The notes: generated by a model not told the origin, from the sequence alone. DNA of 64,000 nucleotides from Lactococcus nasutitermitis (GCF_018403765.1 NZ_BOVQ01000004.1:62001-126000), one strand, 5' to 3'. Shown: positions 1 through 8,296, counted from the first letter of the stretch. Numbers and translations: made by a program.

Positions 1-262
1 AATTTAGCCACTCATCATATTTTCCCTCATCATCAAGTTTAACAGGCAAGTGCAAAGTATCTGAATAAATTTCTACATCCCCTTTGTTTGTTTCTTCAAC
101 TTTTGTGATTGTTACGGATCCGTTTACTTTTAGCTCTAATAGCCGTTTATTTTCCATAATAACCAGATTGACGAGTTCATACGCATCAGCTATCTCACTG
201 ATATGAAAATTGACTACATTTTCAAAATCAAAACGATACGTTGTTTTTCTGAAAATTCCCAT
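1..262 (-). CDS. Partial uncharacterised protein, cut by the left window edge
   Basis: An open frame starts at an ATG on 262 (MGIFRKTTYRFDFENV) and runs off the window after 87 codons, so only the N-terminus is visible. The start overlaps the stop of the preceding gene (TAATG), which implies translational coupling within a three-gene unit. The residues visible are soluble, with mixed charged and beta-type sequence, no signal peptide and no recognisable motif. I do not recognise the family. From its neighbours I infer accessory or mobile-element DNA rather than core chromosome. Confidence 0.6.
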   Translation of the reverse strand, partial: MGIFRKTTYRFDFENVVNFHISEIADAYELVNLVIMENKRLLELKVNGSVTITKVEETNKGDVEIYSDTLHLPVKLDDEGKYDEWLN

Positions 263-558
263 TAAAATTCTCCTTTACTTTCATCTGTCTCGGTTTGAGT
301 TTTATGAGTATTGTCTTTTGGAAAGGACTCTCCCTTAACCAATTCTAACATCTCAGGCATATTTTGCAAAAACTCCGACATCGTAATTTTATTTGTTACC
401 AAAATTTCCGCAATATAAGATGAATTTACTGCTTCTAATTCTTCTTTTTTTCGTGTAGCCTTAACAGAAGCTTCTTGTGCTTTTTCTTTAAGCGCTTGAT
501 ATTCTTGCTCTTTTTTTAAACGCTTTTTTTCTAATTCTTCCAATTTTGCTTTTGACAT
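262..558 (-). CDS. Small charged coiled-coil protein, possibly DUF4315-like
   Basis: This is a 98-residue protein. Roughly residues 3-45 are a Lys/Glu-rich heptad-like coiled coil, followed by a short hydrophobic helix region (YIAEILVTNKITMSEFLQNM) and a polar tail. That layout resembles the small DUF4315-type proteins carried by Gram-positive conjugative elements, but this is an impression, not a match I can verify. The ATG at 558 follows the upstream stop directly, with a GGGAGG ribosome site inside the end of the upstream gene. It is the middle gene of a coupled trio. Confidence 0.55.
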   Translation of the reverse strand: MSKAKLEELEKKRLKKEQEYQALKEKAQEASVKATRKKEELEAVNSSYIAEILVTNKITMSEFLQNMPEMLELVKGESFPKDNTHKTQTETDESKGEF

Positions 559-840
559 TTAATTAGTACCTCCCGTTTTTTGTTTCGTGGTAGAGCTTGA
601 TGTCAAACCGCTACCTGTAATCACAACATTGTCAGTAGGCTTTGTGACCAAACTATTTGTTGACGAACTTGCTGTTGTACTTTCAGCATAATCATTTGTA
701 TTCCCTGAATCAAGGGGGATGGAAAGTACAACATTTTGGATATTATTAACGAGTAGGTGTTTTCCTTTTAATAGAACCATTACTAGTACAAATACTGCGC
801 CTAGTCTCTTAACTAAGCGCAGTATTTGTTCATTTACCAT
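559..840 (-). CDS. Small membrane-anchored or secreted protein of unknown function
   Basis: This 93-residue protein has one hydrophobic segment near the N-terminus (about residues 14-25, AVFVLVMVLL) after a few basic residues. The remainder is Ser/Thr/Asn-rich and looks like an extracytoplasmic linker. It is probably a single-pass protein with its tail outside. A good ribosome site (AGAGGAGT) precedes the ATG at 840. It is the first gene of the leftmost trio. The family is not recognised. Confidence 0.5.
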   Translation of the reverse strand: MVNEQILRLVKRLGAVFVLVMVLLKGKHLLVNNIQNVVLSIPLDSGNTNDYAESTTASSSTNSLVTKPTDNVVITGSGLTSSSTTKQKTGGTN

Positions 841-881
841 TTTATATCTTACTCCTCTTTCTTATTTTTTAGGGTTAATGA

Positions 882-895
882 AAGTGGCACCACTT
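882..895. promoter_or_regulatory. Short perfect inverted repeat upstream of the leftmost gene trio
   Basis: AAGTGG-CA-CCACTT is a 14-bp near-perfect palindrome about 45 bp upstream of the ATG at 840. Its position suits an operator for the small accessory genes, but no regulator is encoded in the window. It may be coincidental. Confidence 0.3.
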
Positions 896-943
896 GTAGA
901 ACTGATAGTACATCATCTTTTTCCTTATAACAATATTTTCCTA

Positions 944-1036
944 TTTACTTCTTTCTAAATATGGTATAATAAAGGTACACCTCCATGGTCGAGAATTTGT
1001 GGGAAAAACTCAAGTAAAATTTTACTTGAGTTTTTT
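944..1036 (+). ncRNA. Putative ~60-nt RNA with extended -10 promoter and terminator
   Basis: On the plus strand an extended -10 (TGGTATAAT, 962-970) predicts a start near 977. A perfect palindromic hairpin with a T-run ends at 1036. The predicted RNA is only ~60 nt, has no ORF, and begins ACACCUCC, which is complementary to Shine-Dalgarno sequences, including the GGGAGGU before the gene starting at 558. The -35 is weak (TTTACT with a short spacer). The alternative reading is that the hairpin serves only as the terminator of the convergent nif3 operon and the promoter is fortuitous. Confidence 0.4.
1004..1036. terminator. Bidirectional rho-independent terminator
   Basis: A perfect 32-bp palindrome (ACTCAAGTAAAA with its complement, 1008-1031) is flanked by A and T runs on both sides. 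It lies 25 bp beyond the stop of the minus-strand nif3-like gene and also ends any plus-strand transcript from the 965-970 promoter. Confidence 0.8.
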
Positions 1037-1060
1037 ATACATTAGTTAAAATAAATTAAA

Positions 1061-1834
1061 TTAAATATCATAAAAAGGATTGGTGCTTTGTTGGCTTTCT
1101 ATAATTTGGATTTCTGGGGTGAATTGTCGTAGTTTTTCAGCAATTTTAGGGACAAATAAATGTTCAATATAATGTCCTGGATCTAGTGCTACCATACCTG
1201 AACTTAATAAATCGTGTGCTGTATGGTAGTAGATATCTCCAGTGATATATAAATCAGCATCTTTTTCTTTAGCTTGTTGCCAGAATTTACCGCCAGAACC
1301 TCCACAAATGGCGACGCGGTGAATTTCTTGATTTAAATCATGATTATATGCAACAATACGTAGATGTTCCAAGCCGAAAGCTGTCCTCACTTTTTCTGAA
1401 AAATCTGATAAACGAGTCGTAGGAATACTTCCGATACGCCCAAGGCCTGTTTTTGTATCCAATATTTTAGTATTAGTTATATCAAGTAATTCACAAAACC
1501 AGTCATTGAGTCCATTTTGAACGATATCAATATTCGTGTGGCTTGTATAGACGCTGATACCTGCTGAGATTAACTTTAATAATAGTTTTTCTTGACTATC
1601 AGAGGTTGTTATAGAGGTTAAAGGGTGAAAAATAATTGGATGTTTAGCCAAAATGAGCTGCACTCCTTTTTCAATAGCCTCTTCTACAGTTTGTTCACGA
1701 ATATCTAAGGTGACTAAAACTTTTTCAAGTATTGCATCAGGAGAGCCGATTTGCAAACCCACAGGATCGTTTTCTAATGATAATTCTTTGGGACAAAATG
1801 CTTCATAATAGCTGATAAATTCAGAAATTTTCAT
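1061..1834 (-). CDS. Nif3-like dinuclear metal centre protein (YqfO family)
   Basis: This 257-residue protein belongs to the Nif3/YqfO family, whose members form toroidal hexamers with a two-metal site. They are often annotated as GTP cyclohydrolase I type 2 homologues, though their cellular role is unsettled. Family signatures visible are the N-terminal ENDPVGLQIG, the metal-binding AKHPIIFHP, SHTNID, and the C-terminal GDIYYHTAHD. The length matches the short form lacking the inserted PII-like domain. Its start overlaps the stop of trmK by four bases, a pairing widespread in Firmicutes. Confidence 0.88.
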   Translation of the reverse strand: MKISEFISYYEAFCPKELSLENDPVGLQIGSPDAILEKVLVTLDIREQTVEEAIEKGVQLILAKHPIIFHPLTSITTSDSQEKLLLKLISAGISVYTSHTNIDIVQNGLNDWFCELLDITNTKILDTKTGLGRIGSIPTTRLSDFSEKVRTAFGLEHLRIVAYNHDLNQEIHRVAICGGSGGKFWQQAKEKDADLYITGDIYYHTAHDLLSSGMVALDPGHYIEHLFVPKIAEKLRQFTPEIQIIESQQSTNPFYDI

Positions 1835-2520
1835 GCTAAAGCCTCCATAATTTGTTGACGTTTTTCTACAATTTCTTTATATTTTTCTGTACGTTTTTCT
1901 GGTAATCTTGTTAAAATTTTATCTATCGTGTCTAGTTCCTTTTCCCATTTTTTACGAAAAATTTCTGATTTTTCTGTTGATAAAAATGGACCAAAGATTT
2001 GTTCTTTTTTTGACAGAACTGTCAAATTTCCTTGAGCTATTTCACAAAGAATAATTTCATAAAATTTTTCGTTTTCAAGTAAAATTTTTTCAGTTATAAT
2101 TTTGAAATTATTTTTAGAAAGCCAAAGGCGCAAGACTTCTTCGTGTTTGTTTGGTTGCAAAATAATTTGCTTAACAGTACTCAAATTATCTTTGCCAGCT
2201 TCTAAAATTTCCGAAATCAAAATACCTCCCATTCCAGCAATCACAACTGTATCAATCTGGTCTTCTTTTTTTATCGCAAGCAAGCCATTCGCTAATCTTA
2301 CATAAATATTATTATGTAAATTAAACTCATTTACATGATTTTGAGCGATTTGAAAAGGTCCTTCAATCACTTCTCCAGCAACAGAAAAATCAATAATTTC
2401 GTTTTGAACTAAATAAGTGGGCAAAAAAGCATGATCGCTTCCAATATCTGCAACTCTAGCTCCTTTAGGAACAAGGTCCGCAACGGCTTGTAACCTTTGT
2501 GATAATTTTATTTTTTCCAT
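1831..2520 (-). CDS. trmK: tRNA (adenine(22)-N(1))-methyltransferase TrmK
   Basis: TrmK transfers a methyl group from SAM to N1 of A22 in tRNA. The 229-residue sequence has the Rossmann SAM-binding motif VADIGSDHAFL near residue 25 and the VVIAGMGG motif near residue 94. A Lys/Glu-rich helical C-terminus matches the coiled-coil domain of this family. It overlaps nth upstream (TAATG) and the nif3-like gene downstream. A copy of the dispersed palindrome lies inside the gene at 2009-2026, encoding LTVLSK. Confidence 0.88.
   Translation of the reverse strand: MEKIKLSQRLQAVADLVPKGARVADIGSDHAFLPTYLVQNEIIDFSVAGEVIEGPFQIAQNHVNEFNLHNNIYVRLANGLLAIKKEDQIDTVVIAGMGGILISEILEAGKDNLSTVKQIILQPNKHEEVLRLWLSKNNFKIITEKILLENEKFYEIILCEIAQGNLTVLSKKEQIFGPFLSTEKSEIFRKKWEKELDTIDKILTRLPEKRTEKYKEIVEKRQQIMEALA
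2009..2026. repeat. Dispersed palindrome, short form, inside trmK
   Basis: The core TTTGACAGAACTGTCAAA is perfect and lies within the coding sequence in the frame giving LTVLSK. Confidence 0.8.
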
Positions 2521-3164
2521 TAAACTCCTAACCTTTCTTGTCCAAATTTACAATATTTTAATACAGGGCAACTTTCACAATCAGGATTTTTTGCTGTGCA
2601 ATGGTAACGTCCAAAAAAAATGAGATGGTGATGACTTTTTACCCATTTTTCTTCTGGAATATATGCCATTAATTTTCTTTCAACATCTAAAACACTTGCA
2701 TTTTCTTCTACAATATTCAAGCGTTTGGAAATTCGCTCAACATGAGTATCGACAGCTATTCCGGGAATTCCGTAAGCTTCAGCTAATACTACATTTGCTG
2801 TTTTTCGTCCTACTCCTGGCAAGGTTTGCATAAGTTTTTTGTCTTTTGGTAATTCACCATCAAACTTTTCAAGCAACATTTGGGCGGTACGAACAATATT
2901 TTTGGCTTTCATGTGATAAAGACCAATAGTTTTTATGTAACCTTCTACCTCTAAAATATCTGCTCTTGCCATACTTTTAGCATCTGGATAGTTAGCAAAA
3001 AGAGCTGGTGTTGCTTTGTTCACTCCTTTATCAGTCGCTTGTGCGGATAAAATTGTTGCAATTAGTAATTGGAACGGTGTTTGCCAATTTAATTCTCCAT
3101 GTGCCTCTGGGAACATTTGTTCAATGAGGTTGAGTGCTTTTAAAAAATCTTTCTTATTTAACAT
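2520..3164 (-). CDS. nth: Endonuclease III, DNA glycosylase/AP lyase
   Basis: Nth removes oxidised pyrimidines and cleaves AP sites in base excision repair. The 214 residues carry the helix-hairpin-helix LPGVGRKTANVV with its catalytic Lys at about 120, the catalytic Asp in GIAVDTHV, and a C-terminal [4Fe-4S] cluster with spacing C-X6-C-X2-C-X5-C. The length is normal. It sits between dnaD and trmK with a one-base overlap to trmK. The dnaD-nth pair is conserved in low-GC Gram-positives. Confidence 0.95.
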   Translation of the reverse strand: MLNKKDFLKALNLIEQMFPEAHGELNWQTPFQLLIATILSAQATDKGVNKATPALFANYPDAKSMARADILEVEGYIKTIGLYHMKAKNIVRTAQMLLEKFDGELPKDKKLMQTLPGVGRKTANVVLAEAYGIPGIAVDTHVERISKRLNIVEENASVLDVERKLMAYIPEEKWVKSHHHLIFFGRYHCTAKNPDCESCPVLKYCKFGQERLGV

Positions 3165-3185
3165 AATTTTATTTATGTATTCCTT

Positions 3186-3857
3186 TTAATTATTCCATGG
3201 ACCATCAAGTGGAATGTAAATGTTATTTGCAGTGCTTATTGTTTGAGTATCTTTGCGTTCTGCTTGCTGATTTTCAACGGCTTGACTATTATTTAATCCA
3301 TCATTGCGCCAATTTCGCAGGATTGCTTTAATATATTTTAAAGAAAGTTTGTGATTAAGGACAGCTTCTCTGAGTGCTAATTTTATGACTTCTAAATCGT
3401 ATTTGTCTTCAAAAAGGAGCGAACGCAACTCATCTACTTGCATCGGACTAATTACTCCAAGTTCTGCTTCAAATATATTGACAAGCGTCTTGAGTTGGCT
3501 TTCGTCTTCACTTGTATCTTTGCGTTTTTTGATGCTTGTTGGTGAAGTGGATTTGTATATATCATCTAACTTTTTAAAAGCAGGACCGATATCAAAAATT
3601 GTTTCAACATCACCGTTTACCTCAAGCAGAGTTACTTTGAGTGAGCCGAAACTTTGAAGCGCTGTGATGCTATGATTGACATCGGAAAGCGATTTTCCTA
3701 TTTTTTTGGCAATTTCGCTTGGCGCTGTGTCCCTATTTTCATAGAAATAAAGCCAAACAAGAAAATCGTCTGCAGTTGGGAAAAGTTGAGCAAAATTTGT
3801 CATCATGGCGCTTGGTAACACTAAGTGTCCTAACGTAAAATCTTCGTAGTAGTTCAT
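3186..3857 (-). CDS. dnaD: DnaD primosomal replication protein
   Basis: DnaD helps load the replicative helicase at oriC and at restart sites. The protein has an N-terminal winged-helix domain (about 1-100) and the C-terminal DnaD/DnaB2 domain ending in the YxxxILxNW-type motif (YIKAILRNWRNDG). An ATG at 3875 is in frame, but I prefer the one at 3857 (MNYYEDF). The family begins there, and the strong -10 (TATAAT) lies at 3864-3869, only six bases upstream of that ATG. A start at 3875 would therefore lie upstream of the transcript. This predicts a leaderless mRNA. It heads the operon with nth, trmK and the nif3-like gene. Confidence 0.88.
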   Translation of the reverse strand: MNYYEDFTLGHLVLPSAMMTNFAQLFPTADDFLVWLYFYENRDTAPSEIAKKIGKSLSDVNHSITALQSFGSLKVTLLEVNGDVETIFDIGPAFKKLDDIYKSTSPTSIKKRKDTSEDESQLKTLVNIFEAELGVISPMQVDELRSLLFEDKYDLEVIKLALREAVLNHKLSLKYIKAILRNWRNDGLNNSQAVENQQAERKDTQTISTANNIYIPLDGPWNN

Positions 3858-3863
3858 AACTCT

Positions 3864-3910
3864 ATTATAACACATTCCGCAAAGCGACGATGTTTCGCTT
3901 CACGGAATGT
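3864..3910 (-). promoter_or_regulatory. dnaD promoter (extended -10) abutting a large inverted repeat
   Basis: The minus strand reads TGTTATAAT, an extended -10, followed by six bases and the dnaD ATG. Immediately upstream, 3872-3910 forms an imperfect inverted repeat: ACATTCCG pairs with CGGAATGT, then a two-base mismatch, then AAGCGA pairs with TCGCTT. No -35 like TTGACA is present. The repeat occupies the -35 region, so it could be an operator or a dispersed structural element. Confidence 0.55.
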
Positions 3911-4040
3911 TAATAAGAAAGCTGGAAAATGCGCCATAGCGCTTTTCGTCTATCTATTGGTACTTGTGGCTAATGGGTAGTGCTTTTTATAGCAGAAAAT
4001 TGTGCGACTTGCCTGACTATTTTTTGAGATTTGTAAGTAA

Positions 4041-4062
4041 AAAAGAGTACGACTGTACTCTT
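4041..4062 (-). terminator. Terminator after pyrC
   Basis: On the minus strand AAGAGTAC-AGTC-GTACTCTT is followed by a T run. The stem includes the pyrC stop codon. The stretch 3911-4040 beyond it holds only a weak GCGC-CATA-GCGC hairpin. Confidence 0.75.
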
Positions 4063-5338
4063 AATTTTGATAAATAATTTTTCCATCGCAAATTGTGTAT
4101 TTCACTTGTCCTTGGACTTTTTGATTGATGAAAGGCGAATTTTCTGCCTTTGAATCAAAATGCTCGGGTACTATGAAGTTGTGATTGGCATCAAATATTG
4201 TAATATCTGCTGGGCCATTTTCTGCTAAATATCCGCGGTCAAAATGATAGAGCTGAGCAGGGTTGATGGTCATTTTTTCCAAAAGTTCTGAAAGTGTAAG
4301 ATGTCCAGAAGCGACGAGATGTGTCAAGCCAAGTTGTAAAGAAGTTTCAAGTCCAATCATTCCTGACGGTGCTTGACGAAGTTCGACCGCTTTTTCAGCG
4401 ATAGTATGCGGTGCATGGTCTGTTGCAATCACATCAATCGTTCCATCTTTTAAGCCTTCAATAATCCTTTTAATATCTTTTTCACGTCTGAGGGGTGGAT
4501 TGAGTTTGGCATTTGAACCTTTTTCCAGAACTGCTTGCTCTGTAATTGAAAAATGCTGTGGTGTGACTTCAGCTGTCACTTTCGCTCCAAGTGATTTTGC
4601 GAAACGGACGATTTCAACACTTTCTCCTGCTGAAAGGTGTTGGATATGCAGACGCGCTTGTGTTTCGTATGCTAGCATTACATCCCGTGCAATCATGCTA
4701 TATTCTGAAACGGTTGGTGCACCGGTGAAACCGCACTTGTGAGCAACTTCTCCGTCATTGACACCGAGCTGTCCAATCAGCATTGGGTCTTCTTCGTGAA
4801 TAGAGATTAAACTGTCTGTTTTCAGGGAATTTTGCAGAGCTTTACGCAATACGGCAGCATTCGTGAGGGGAATTCCATCATCAGAAAATCCAACTGCACC
4901 TGCTTTTAATAAAGCTTCAAAATCTGTCAAATTTTTCCCATCAAAATTCTCTGTAATTGAAGCTATTGTTTCGATGTGGACTGCTTCTGCTTGAGAAATT
5001 TTTAAGCTTGCTGTCACTTGTCGCACTGTTGATACTATTGGTTTTGTATTTGCCATCATGACAACTGTTGTAAAGCCACCTGCAGCAGCCGATAAAGCTC
5101 CTGTATGAATTGTTTCTTTTTGCGTTTGACCAGGCTCACGAAAATGGACATGAATATCAATGAGACCAGGAGCAACAATGAGACCAGTAGCATCAATGAT
5201 TTCAGCATTTTTAGCTGAGATATTTTGAGCAATTTTGACAATTTTTTTATCTTTTATCAAAATATCTGAGAGCTCATCTTTATGTGTTTTTGGGTCAATA
5301 ACTCTACCATATTTTATTAGAATTTGTTTATTTAACAT
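4061..5338 (-). CDS. pyrC: Dihydroorotase
   Basis: Dihydroorotase cyclises carbamoyl-aspartate to dihydroorotate, the third step of UMP synthesis. The 425 residues show the amidohydrolase metal motif [11 protein letters not shown] (about 61-71) and the late metal and substrate motif ATDHAPH (about 303-309). Length and motifs fit the class I type of Gram-positives. It is downstream of pyrE in the same orientation with a 90-bp gap containing a long composite palindromic element. Regulation presumably comes from the PyrR attenuator before pyrE. Confidence 0.95.
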   Translation of the reverse strand: MLNKQILIKYGRVIDPKTHKDELSDILIKDKKIVKIAQNISAKNAEIIDATGLIVAPGLIDIHVHFREPGQTQKETIHTGALSAAAGGFTTVVMMANTKPIVSTVRQVTASLKISQAEAVHIETIASITENFDGKNLTDFEALLKAGAVGFSDDGIPLTNAAVLRKALQNSLKTDSLISIHEEDPMLIGQLGVNDGEVAHKCGFTGAPTVSEYSMIARDVMLAYETQARLHIQHLSAGESVEIVRFAKSLGAKVTAEVTPQHFSITEQAVLEKGSNAKLNPPLRREKDIKRIIEGLKDGTIDVIATDHAPHTIAEKAVELRQAPSGMIGLETSLQLGLTHLVASGHLTLSELLEKMTINPAQLYHFDRGYLAENGPADITIFDANHNFIVPEHFDSKAENSPFINQKVQGQVKYTICDGKIIYQN

Positions 5339-5373
5339 AATTTTATTTCTGTAAATTCCGTTTTTGATTATAA

Positions 5374-5428
5374 TTTTTTGACAGAACTGCCGAAGGGGCT
5401 AGAAAATTTATTCTCACCCTGTCAAAAA
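5374..5428. repeat. Composite palindromic element, intermediate form (copy A)
   Basis: The element opens with TTTTTTGACAGAACTGCC, continues through GNAGGG-CTAGA-AATTTATTCTCA, and closes with CCTGTCAAAAA. The ends match the short dispersed palindrome. The middle module is shared with the element at 28941-29038. It lies in the pyrE-pyrC spacer. Confidence 0.8.
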
Positions 5429-6058
5429 TTAATTTTGCCAAGTTTCTTGATTTTCTTTAAATTTTTTGAGTAAAGTTAATTCATCGCTAGTGACATAGCC
5501 TGTTTCTTGAGCAATTTCAATCAATTCTGAGTAATTTGTCAAAGTGAAAAGTTTGACAGAATTGTCAGTAAAATTTTTCGTTGCTTTTTCTAATTCGTAA
5601 GTGAAAATTGCAACAACACCAAGGACTTCAGCACCTTCACGCTCTGCTGCTTTGACTGCTTCTAGTACTGAACCTCCAGTCGAAATCAAGTCTTCAACAA
5701 CAACCATTTTTTGTCCTTGATGAATGCGTCCTTCAACTTGATTGCCAGCGCCATGGTCTTTCGGTTTGCTACGAATATAAGCAAATGGCAACTGCATATA
5801 GTCGGCGATAATTGCCCCGTGTGGGATACCTGCTGTTGCTGTCCCTGCAATCACTTCTACTTCAGGGAATTTTTCCTTAATCAGCTCAGTGAAACCTTCT
5901 TCGATTTGCATCCGCACATCAGGATAGGCGAGCGTTACACGATTGTCCGTATAAATTGGGGAATGAATTCCGCTTGCCCAAGTAAATGGTGCGCTTGGAG
6001 ACAAACTTACTGCCTTGATTTTAAGTAAATCTTCTGCAATATTTTTTGACAAAGACAT
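5429..6058 (-). CDS. pyrE: Orotate phosphoribosyltransferase
   Basis: PyrE joins orotate and PRPP to give OMP. I start it at the ATG on 6058 ([12 protein letters not shown]), which has AAGGAG seven bases upstream and gives the family's usual 209 residues. The longer frame to 6136 would run through the attenuator hairpin. The PRPP-binding loop [13 protein letters not shown] lies near residue 120. It is the first gene of pyrE-pyrC, preceded by a PyrR-controlled leader. Confidence 0.94.
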   Translation of the reverse strand: MSLSKNIAEDLLKIKAVSLSPSAPFTWASGIHSPIYTDNRVTLAYPDVRMQIEEGFTELIKEKFPEVEVIAGTATAGIPHGAIIADYMQLPFAYIRSKPKDHGAGNQVEGRIHQGQKMVVVEDLISTGGSVLEAVKAAEREGAEVLGVVAIFTYELEKATKNFTDNSVKLFTLTNYSELIEIAQETGYVTSDELTLLKKFKENQETWQN

Positions 6059-6078
6059 TTTATTTCTCCTTTTCAAAC

Positions 6079-6190
6079 AAAAACACTTGCCAAAGAGCAG
6101 GCAAGTGTCAAATATCCTTAAAACTATTTCTGTCAAAAATGATAGAAATAAGTTATCTTGATTTCAACCTTGCTAGTCTCTCTGGACTAG
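6079..6190 (-). promoter_or_regulatory. PyrR-binding attenuator leader of pyrE-pyrC
   Basis: The minus-strand leader contains AGTCCAGAGAGACT (6175-6188) in a CTAGTC-loop-GACTAG hairpin, matching the PyrR anti-antiterminator consensus ARUCCNGNGAGGYU except at one base. About 70 nt later a strong terminator, ACACTTGCC-loop-GGCAAGTGT plus T run (6083-6108), stands just before the pyrE ribosome site. From known PyrR systems, UMP-bound PyrR should stabilise the first hairpin and so allow termination. Confidence 0.85.
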
Positions 6191-6211
6191 ATTAAAAGTT
6201 TTGATGTTTAT

Positions 6212-6240
6212 AGTTTAACAAACTTTTTCAGAAATTGCAA
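6212..6240 (-). promoter_or_regulatory. pyrE promoter
   Basis: The -35 is TTGCAA at 6235-6240, the spacer is 17 bp, and the -10 is TAAACT at 6212-6217 with an extended TG. The predicted start is ~20 bp before the PyrR hairpin. Confidence 0.75.
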
Positions 6241-6258
6241 CTTATTTTCTAAAATATT

Positions 6259-6280
6259 TTTTTGACAGAACTGTCAAAAA
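6259..6280. repeat. Dispersed palindrome, perfect short form
   Basis: A perfect copy of TTTTGACAGAACTGTCAAAA with one more T/A pair outside. It lies in the spacer just beyond the ABC-F stop codon. Confidence 0.85.
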
Positions 6281-8194
6281 TTATTTTGACAAATTTTCGA
6301 GATTTTCCAATGCTTCAAGTAAGTCTAATTCAAGGTTTTCTTGCTGTTCAGCTAAATTGTCAAGGCTTTTTTGAAGTTCAGCTAATTTGACAAAATCGTC
6401 AGAAAGATCCTGCATTTGTGCCGTAATTTCCGCACTCTCTTTTTCAATAGTTTCCAACTTTTCTTCCAACCGTGCAACTTCGCGTTCCAGTTTTCGCTGA
6501 ATTTTCTGTGCTTCTTTTTGCGCTTCAAAATCCAGCTGGCTATCAGATTCCACTGGCTCATTCACATTTTTTGACAGTTCTGTCAAATTTTCCTGTGCCT
6601 TTTTCTCAAGATAATAATCATAATCTCCCAGATAAAGCTGGCTACCAGTCGCCGAAATCTCCAAAACCTGTGTTGCCACTCGATTGATAAAATAACGGTC
6701 ATGACTGACAAATAAAATCGTTCCCTCAAAATCAATCAGTGCATTTTCCAGCACTTCTCGTGAATCAATATCCAAGTGATTCGTCGGCTCATCCAGTACC
6801 AGAAAATTGTCATGTTCCATTGCTAATTTCGCCAGCAATAAACGTGCTTTTTCCCCACCAGACAACATTCCAACGGACTTTTTCACATCTTCGCCACTAA
6901 ACAAAAAAGCACCCAGTAAATTACGAATTTCAACTTCTGGTAGTAAACGATGCTCATTCCACAACTCATCCAACACAGAATTTGAGGCTGTCAATCGTCC
7001 TTGTTCCTGATCATAGTAACCAACAGAAACATTTGCTCCTAGCTTTGCTTCGCCCGATAAAAAGGGAATTTGCCCAACAATCGACTTAATCAATGTTGTT
7101 TTTCCAATCCCATTCGATCCTACAATAGCCAGCGCTTCATTTTTGCGCTCATCAATTGTAATTGGAGCAGATAAAACTGTCTCATCATAGCCAACAGCCG
7201 CATCCGTCACAGTCAAAACAACATTTCCTGACGTTTTTTCAGGAGAAAACATGATATTAGCTGCTTTTTCAGACGATTTTGGTGCATCCAATCTATCTAT
7301 TTTTTCCAACTGTTTGCGTCTGGACTGCGCCATTTTCGTTGTAGAAGCACGTGCTAAATTGCGCGCAACATAATCTTCCAACTTGGCAATTTCTTTTTGT
7401 TGCTTATCAAATTCTTTCTGCTCAGTTGCCTCTTTTGTCGCTTTCATCTCGATATACTTGGAATAATTTCCTGCAAAACGAGTCAACACACCACGAGAAA
7501 GTTCCAACGTTTCGGTAACAACTTTATCCAAGAAATAGCGGTCATGACTGACAATCAACAACGCACCTTTATAATTTTTTAAATAATTTTCCAACCAAGC
7601 GAGCGTTTGAATATCCAAATGGTTCGTCGGCTCATCCAAAATCAAGAGTTGTGGCTGCTCCAATAACATTTTTGCCAAAGCAAGTCGCGTTTTTTGCCCA
7701 CCAGACAAGTCTGAAATCTGTTGCCCCCACATTTCTTCAGGAAAATGAAAACCGTTCAACACAGACTTAATCTCGCTCTCATATGTAAACCCGTTCTCCG
7801 TGCGAAATTCCTCAGATAAATTATCATAGCGCGCCATCAACTGATTTAATTCAGCTCCCGAAAGCTCCGACATCTGCATTTCCATTTGCCGTAATTGTTG
7901 CTCTTTTTGGCGCAAATTCTCAAAAACCGCCAACATTTCCTCAAAAATGGTGCGTCCAGAAGTCAGGCCTTGGTCTTGAGCCAAATAATTAAAAGTCAAA
8001 TTCTTAACCTTAGAAATCGTTCCAGCACTTGCTGCTTCTACACCAGCAATAATTTTTAGCAATGTCGATTTTCCTGCACCATTGCGCCCAACAAGCGCTG
8101 TGCGTGAATGTTCTTGTAAACTAAAACTAATATTTTCAAATAAAACATCACCTGCAAAACTACGAGCAATGCCATTTCCCTGCATTAAAATCAT
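6281..8194 (-). CDS. ABC-F family ribosome-associated ATPase (YdiF-like)
   Basis: ABC-F proteins have two ATPase cassettes and no membrane domain. They act in translation at the ribosomal E site, and some give antibiotic resistance. Visible are two Walker A motifs (GRNGAGKST and GSNGIGKTT), two signatures (LSGGQKTRLALAK and LSGGEKARLLLAK), two DEPTNHLD Walker B boxes, an interdomain linker, and a long C-terminal coiled coil (about residues 535-637). I choose the ATG at 8194 (MILMQGNGIAR), six bases after AAAGG. Two in-frame ATGs lie just upstream. A short palindrome copy lies inside the linker before the coiled coil. Confidence 0.88.
   Translation of the reverse strand: MILMQGNGIARSFAGDVLFENISFSLQEHSRTALVGRNGAGKSTLLKIIAGVEAASAGTISKVKNLTFNYLAQDQGLTSGRTIFEEMLAVFENLRQKEQQLRQMEMQMSELSGAELNQLMARYDNLSEEFRTENGFTYESEIKSVLNGFHFPEEMWGQQISDLSGGQKTRLALAKMLLEQPQLLILDEPTNHLDIQTLAWLENYLKNYKGALLIVSHDRYFLDKVVTETLELSRGVLTRFAGNYSKYIEMKATKEATEQKEFDKQQKEIAKLEDYVARNLARASTTKMAQSRRKQLEKIDRLDAPKSSEKAANIMFSPEKTSGNVVLTVTDAAVGYDETVLSAPITIDERKNEALAIVGSNGIGKTTLIKSIVGQIPFLSGEAKLGANVSVGYYDQEQGRLTASNSVLDELWNEHRLLPEVEIRNLLGAFLFSGEDVKKSVGMLSGGEKARLLLAKLAMEHDNFLVLDEPTNHLDIDSREVLENALIDFEGTILFVSHDRYFINRVATQVLEISATGSQLYLGDYDYYLEKKAQENLTELSKNVNEPVESDSQLDFEAQKEAQKIQRKLEREVARLEEKLETIEKESAEITAQMQDLSDDFVKLAELQKSLDNLAEQQENLELDLLEALENLENLSK
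6570..6587. repeat. Dispersed palindrome, inside the ABC-F gene
   Basis: TTTGACAGTTCTGTCAAA with extra Ts, read in the frame giving LTELSK, located between the second ATPase domain and the C-terminal coiled coil. Confidence 0.8.
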
Positions 8195-8296
8195 CATTAA
8201 CCTTTTTCTAATACTGTGTAACTCTATATATTCTGTTCTTATTTTAACACAAATCATGCAATTTTTTGCAAAAACAAAGTATTTTTACTGTACTAC

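Noticed and set aside
719-958. 79-residue plus-strand ORF near the left edge
   Set aside because: It is antisense to the small gene at 559-840 and its promoter region, has no protein-like pattern, and ends before the 965-970 promoter.
5770-5785. TACGAATA string as a competence box
   Set aside because: It is inside pyrE coding sequence, not upstream of any gene in that orientation.
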